Positions 61,018-64,000 of a DNA stretch of 64,000 nt are shown one piece after another. The DNA comes from Streptomyces canus (lineage in GTDB: Bacteria > Actinomycetota > Actinomycetes > Streptomycetales > Streptomycetaceae). The stretch covers positions 3,596,001 to 3,660,000 of the forward strand of contig NZ_JAUSWW010000001.1 in the NCBI RefSeq assembly GCF_030815415.1, written 5' to 3'. Every line of letters starts with the position of its first letter. The stretch's first letter is position 1. The notes beneath the pieces are model-generated. The model searched no databases and was not told the DNA's origin. It saw only the letters and a list, made by a program, of their open reading frames with translations. The position numbers and the translations under genes were made by a program.

Positions 61018-62301
61018 TCACTTGGTGTTGATGACCTTGTCGATCGCGGCGTCCGCGTCCTTCGCGGCGTCCTCGACCGACTTCTTGCCGGTGCCGATGG
61101 ACTGCAGCATGGTCTGCAGGACCTGGGCCTTCTCGACCTGGCCCCAGCCGGGCGCCATCGGGACGAACCAGTTGGACTCGGCCGCGGTGGCCGGGACCGC
61201 CGTCGCCGGGTCGTTCTTCAGGGTGGCGAGGTCGGTCTTGTTGTTGGGCAGGTTGCCCTTGGCCATCAGGCCCTTCTGGCCGGAGGAGCCCGTGAAGGCG
61301 TTGATCCACTCGGCGGCGACGGCCTGCGCGTCGGACTTCACCGGTACGGCGAGGTCGGAGCCGCCCAGGAAGACGGGGAGGTTCTTGCCGGACGGGCCGG
61401 GCATCACGAAGTTCTCGACGTTGCCCTCGAGCTTGCCCGTCTTGTCGTTCTCCTTGGCCGCGGCGGTGGCGCCCTCCCAGGCGGGAGCGAAGATCATGCC
61501 GGACTTGCCCTGGCCGTAGACGATGTAGCGGTCGGACTCGTCCTTGGTCTTGTCGCCGTGCATGTACGTGTCGACGACGTTCTGGAACGCCTTCAGGCCC
61601 TTGACGGACTCGGGCGAGGAGAGGTTGGCCTTCCACTGGCCGCCGGACTCGACCGCGATGGAGCCGCCGGCGTCGTAGACGAAGGACATGGCCGCGTACC
61701 AGTCACGGGTGGGCTGGTACCAGGCGTTGAACTTGTCGCCCTCCTTCTTCTGGACCTTGTCCAGGGCGGCGGTGAGCTCGTCGTACGTCTTCGGCGTGGA
61801 CTTGACGCCGACCGAGGCGAAGAGGTCCTTGCGCCAGTTGGCGACGCGGCCACCGGCGTAGTACGGGACACCGTAGGTCTTGCCGTCGTAGGTCACCGAG
61901 GCCTTGAGGCCGTCCAGCCAGGCGTCCGAGCTGTCGAACTTCGCCGGGTCGACGGGCGCGAAGGCGCCCTTGACCATGTAGCTCAGCATCTCGGTGTTGC
62001 CCATCTCGACCACGTCGGGGGCCTTGTCGGTGGCGAGGACCGCGTCGAGCTTGGCGTTCTTGTCCGGCCAGCCGTAGTACTCGTGCTTGATCTTGATGCC
62101 CGGGTGCTTCTTCACGATGGCCGCGTCGGCGGCCTTCACCAGCTCGGGCCAGTTGTTCTGCGCGTCCACGGTGAGCCAGACGGTCAGTTCCTTGGCGTCG
62201 GCGCCGCTGTTGTCCGAGCTGCCGCTGTCACTGTCCCCACATGCCGCGATGGAGACCATCATGCCCGCGATACCGATCGCGGCTATCAGCTTGCGCTTCA
62301 C
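61018..62301 (-). CDS. dasA: Chitobiose-binding lipoprotein DasA
   Basis: A 427-residue extracytoplasmic solute-binding protein of family 1. The signal peptide ends in a lipobox VSIAACGD with Cys near residue 21. GKTYGVPYYAGGRVANWRKDLF and PAWEGATAAAK are typical of sugar binding. GTG at 62301 has GAGGAGGG upstream. Two dre-type sites lie in its leader. It delivers (GlcNAc)2 to DasBC. Confidence 0.96.
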   Translation of the reverse strand: MKRKLIAAIGIAGMMVSIAACGDSDSGSSDNSGADAKELTVWLTVDAQNNWPELVKAADAAIVKKHPGIKIKHEYYGWPDKNAKLDAVLATDKAPDVVEMGNTEMLSYMVKGAFAPVDPAKFDSSDAWLDGLKASVTYDGKTYGVPYYAGGRVANWRKDLFASVGVKSTPKTYDELTAALDKVQKKEGDKFNAWYQPTRDWYAAMSFVYDAGGSIAVESGGQWKANLSSPESVKGLKAFQNVVDTYMHGDKTKDESDRYIVYGQGKSGMIFAPAWEGATAAAKENDKTGKLEGNVENFVMPGPSGKNLPVFLGGSDLAVPVKSDAQAVAAEWINAFTGSSGQKGLMAKGNLPNNKTDLATLKNDPATAVPATAAESNWFVPMAPGWGQVEKAQVLQTMLQSIGTGKKSVEDAAKDADAAIDKVINTK

Positions 62302-62372
62302 GCCACCCTCCTCAGGGATGCCACAAACCCCCCTGCCTCCCCGCACGAGCGTTGGGCCGGGACCTGGACCAA

Positions 62373-62384
62373 TGGTGTAGACCA
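62373..62384. promoter_or_regulatory. dre operator of dasA, site 1
   Basis: TGGTGTAGACCA, 11 of 12 with the DasR core, 72 bases upstream of the dasA start. Confidence 0.85.
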
Positions 62385-62396
62385 GTACCGGGAGCT

Positions 62397-62408
62397 TGGA
62401 CCAGACCA
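62397..62408. promoter_or_regulatory. dre-like operator of dasA, site 2
   Basis: TGGACCAGACCA, 10 of 12 with the core, 24 bases from site 1, so dimers would bind the same helix face roughly. Confidence 0.7.
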
Positions 62409-62520
62409 GGAAGCCTGTCAAGGGTGTCCGAATAGGCTCTGACCAGCCGTTATCCGACCTACATATGCAAGAACCTTTAAGTAAGAAGCCAGCGAAATCA
62501 GCACCGCCGGAGTACTGTCT

Positions 62521-62532
62521 TCCACTAGACCA
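62521..62532. promoter_or_regulatory. dre-like half site near dasR
   Basis: TCCACTAGACCA keeps the right half CTAGACCA but only 9 of 12 positions overall. Confidence 0.5.
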
Positions 62533-62542
62533 CCTGGGACTA

Positions 62543-62554
62543 TGGACTAGACCA
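62543..62554. promoter_or_regulatory. dre operator of dasR
   Basis: TGGACTAGACCA, 11 of 12 with the core, 69 bases upstream of the dasR start. It is identical to the isolated site at 54699-54710. Confidence 0.8.
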
Positions 62555-62622
62555 AAAGAGGCGGCGACGGTATACAGAAGGGATCACGATGTGACCCGCA
62601 TCCGGAGCCGGGAAGGCAGAGC

Positions 62623-63387
62623 ATGACTACCGACGTCAGCAGTGCGGAGAACGAGGGCGGGGCCGGCGTCCGTACCGCGCGCGTGCCCAAGTACTACCGC
62701 CTGAAGAAGCACCTGCTCGACATGACGGAGACACAGTCGCCCGGTACGCCGGTCCCGCCCGAGCGCACCCTGGCCGCGGAGTTCGACACCTCCCGCACGA
62801 CCGTCCGCCAGGCCCTCCAGGAGCTCGTCGTCGAGGGCCGCCTCGAACGCATCCAGGGCAAGGGCACCTTCGTCGCCAAGCCGAAGGTCTCCCAGGCACT
62901 CCAACTCACCTCGTACACCGAGGACATGCGCGCCCAGGGCCTCGAACCCACCTCGCAGCTCCTGGACATCGGCTACATCACCGCCGACGACCGCCTCGCC
63001 GAGCTCCTCGACATCACGGCCGGCGGCCGGGTGCTGCGCATCGAGCGCCTCCGTATGGCGAACGGCGAGCCGATGGCCATCGAGACCACCCACCTCAGCG
63101 CCAAGCGCTTCCCGGCACTGAGGCGCAGTCTCGCGAAGTACACCTCCCTCTACACCGCGCTCGCCGAGGTCTACGACGTCCATCTCGCCGAGGCCGAGGA
63201 GACCATCGAGACCTCGCTGGCCACTCCCCGCGAGGCCGGCCTGCTCGGCACCGACGTGGGCCTGCCGATGCTGATGCTGTCCCGCCACTCCCTGGACCGG
63301 GACGGGCAGCCGGTGGAGTGGGTGCGGTCGGTGTACCGCGGGGACCGGTACAAGTTCGTGGCACGCCTGAAAAGGCCGGTTGACTAG
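62623..63387 (+). CDS. dasR: GntR/HutC-family regulator DasR
   Basis: A 254-residue GntR-type repressor. The winged HTH spans about residues 25-90, with TPVPPERTLAAEFDTSRTTVRQALQELVVEGRL (in parts) and the wing IQGKGTFVAKPK. The C-terminal UTRA domain binds the effector; ALPL-type contacts lie in VLRIERLRMANGEPMAIE. DasR senses GlcN-6-P and globally controls GlcNAc use, chitinases and antibiotic genes. ATG at 62623 follows GGAAGGCAGAGC. Confidence 0.97.
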   Translation: MTTDVSSAENEGGAGVRTARVPKYYRLKKHLLDMTETQSPGTPVPPERTLAAEFDTSRTTVRQALQELVVEGRLERIQGKGTFVAKPKVSQALQLTSYTEDMRAQGLEPTSQLLDIGYITADDRLAELLDITAGGRVLRIERLRMANGEPMAIETTHLSAKRFPALRRSLAKYTSLYTALAEVYDVHLAEAEETIETSLATPREAGLLGTDVGLPMLMLSRHSLDRDGQPVEWVRSVYRGDRYKFVARLKRPVD

Positions 63388-63391
63388 GAGC

Positions 63392-63456
63392 GCCCAAAGG
63401 GGCACGGGGCTGTGTCGATATGCGGCTCCGCCGCGCGGGCGCGACCAGCCACGACG
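63392..63456 (+). repeat. Dispersed repeat, copy 2
   Basis: About 85 percent identical to the reverse complement of 57468-57531 over ~58 bases, in the region between dasR and cstA. Confidence 0.75.
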
Positions 63457-63540
63457 GCGCGGCGGCCGACCGCCGGCCTCACGGCTCACCCAGCGGAGCG
63501 ATACCGCACGCGGTGTAGCGCAAGCGCACATCCTGCTCTA

Positions 63541-63574
63541 CGGTCCTCCCGTCTCCGTATGGACGGGAGGACCG
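63541..63574 (+). promoter_or_regulatory. Perfect hairpin sequestering the cstA ribosome-binding site
   Basis: CGGTCCTCCCGTC (63541-63553) and GACGGGAGGACCG (63562-63574) form a 13-bp perfect stem with an 8-base loop. The right arm contains GGGAGG (63565-63570), the Shine-Dalgarno of cstA, 8 bases before its GTG. Pairing would block ribosome access. Confidence 0.7.
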
Positions 63575-63578
63575 CGCT

Positions 63579-64000
63579 GTGCGTACCGCGAACGTCCGAA
63601 CCATCGCCATCTGGACCGTCGTCGCGCTGATCGCCGCCACCGGCTGGGCCGTGCTCGCACTCTCCCGCGGTGAGGACGTCTCCGCCGCCTGGATGGTCGC
63701 GGCCGCCCTCGGGTCGTACGCGATCGGCTACCGCTTCTACGCGAAGTTCATCGCGTACAAGGTCCTCAAGGTCGACAGGACCCGGGCCACCCCGGCCGAA
63801 CGCCTCGACAACGGCATCGACTTCCACCCCACCGACCGGCGCGTCCTCCTCGGCCACCACTTCGCGGCGATCGCCGGCGCCGGACCGCTCGTCGGCCCCG
63901 TGCTGGCCGCGCAGATGGGCTATCTGCCCGGCACGATCTGGATCATCGTGGGCGTGATCTTCGCGGGCGCCGTCCAGGACATGGTGGTGCTGTTCTTCTC
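63579..64000 (+). CDS. cstA: Carbon starvation protein CstA, 3'-truncated by window edge
   Basis: From GTG 63579 the frame is open to the edge. Two hydrophobic helices are followed by DNGIDFHPTDRRVLLGHHFA, the conserved opening motif of CstA, then IAGAGPLVGPVLAAQMGYL and WIIVGVIFAGAVQDMVVLFF. CstA proteins import peptides or pyruvate during carbon limitation. About 140 of ~700 residues are visible. The ribosome-binding site lies in a hairpin. Confidence 0.93.
   Translation, partial: MRTANVRTIAIWTVVALIAATGWAVLALSRGEDVSAAWMVAAALGSYAIGYRFYAKFIAYKVLKVDRTRATPAERLDNGIDFHPTDRRVLLGHHFAAIAGAGPLVGPVLAAQMGYLPGTIWIIVGVIFAGAVQDMVVLFF

Larger units (their letters stand above)
62302..62622. other. Divergent dasA/dasR control region
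   Basis: 321 bases between the two start codons contain four dre-type sequences, listed separately. Both promoters must lie here. No other element was recognised. Confidence 0.8.

Overview
The window is high-GC actinobacterial chromosome from a Streptomyces or close relative. Third codon positions are almost all G or C, GTG and TTG starts are common, and the marker genes are typical of the genus: a conservon, a WhiB-like protein, a SigB-type sigma/anti-sigma pair, nickel superoxide dismutase with its maturation protease, and the das chitin/GlcNAc cluster. Gene order follows the S. coelicolor core chromosome as I remember it, from the lon and 2-oxoglutarate dehydrogenase region down to dasR and beyond. 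No rRNA, tRNA, CRISPR array or complete insertion sequence was seen.

Layout. Positions 1-6000 hold the end of an NlpC/P60 hydrolase and a conservon (cvnA-D) with a styrene-monooxygenase-like flavoprotein at its end. 6300-12900 carries a PP2C-like protein, a MarR regulator, a secreted GH25 lysozyme, lon with HspR- and ClgR-type operators, and two GNAT proteins. 13000-17300 has a rhomboid-like membrane protein, a GH3 relic, a spermidine-synthase-like protein and a two-component system. 17500-26200 has the large Kgd/SucA fusion enzyme, a DUF4097/PadR pair and a small HTH/Clp-N pair. 26200-32300 has a quinone-oxidoreductase-like enzyme, malic enzyme and an amino-acid ABC transporter. 32200-40100 has a methyltransferase, a CGNR protein, sodX/sodN, VOC proteins, a MITE-like element and a broken ECF sigma gene next to its YCII partner.

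40000-48800 contains small enzymes and regulators and the most distinctive system: a family 2B encapsulin shell gene (HK97-like shell with an inserted cyclic-nucleotide-binding domain) translationally coupled to a polyprenyl synthase that is its probable cargo. 48800-54400 holds prsH-sigH with a BldD box, a diacylglycerol-kinase-like gene, wblE and a PdtaS-like histidine kinase. 54800-64000 holds a TetR/SDR pair and a truncated SIS gene meeting at a deletion scar, then nagB, dasD, dasCBA, dasR with several DasR-type operators, and the start of cstA, whose Shine-Dalgarno sequence lies inside a perfect hairpin.

The das block forms one circuit. DasABC imports (GlcNAc)2, DasD hydrolyses it, and NagB feeds GlcN-6-P to glycolysis. 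DasR represses through dre sites and is released by GlcN-6-P. Several loci are decaying (GH3 C-terminal fragment, two-frameshift ECF gene, possible TIR relic, SDR/SIS scar), so this otherwise conserved region is being edited by small insertions and deletions.
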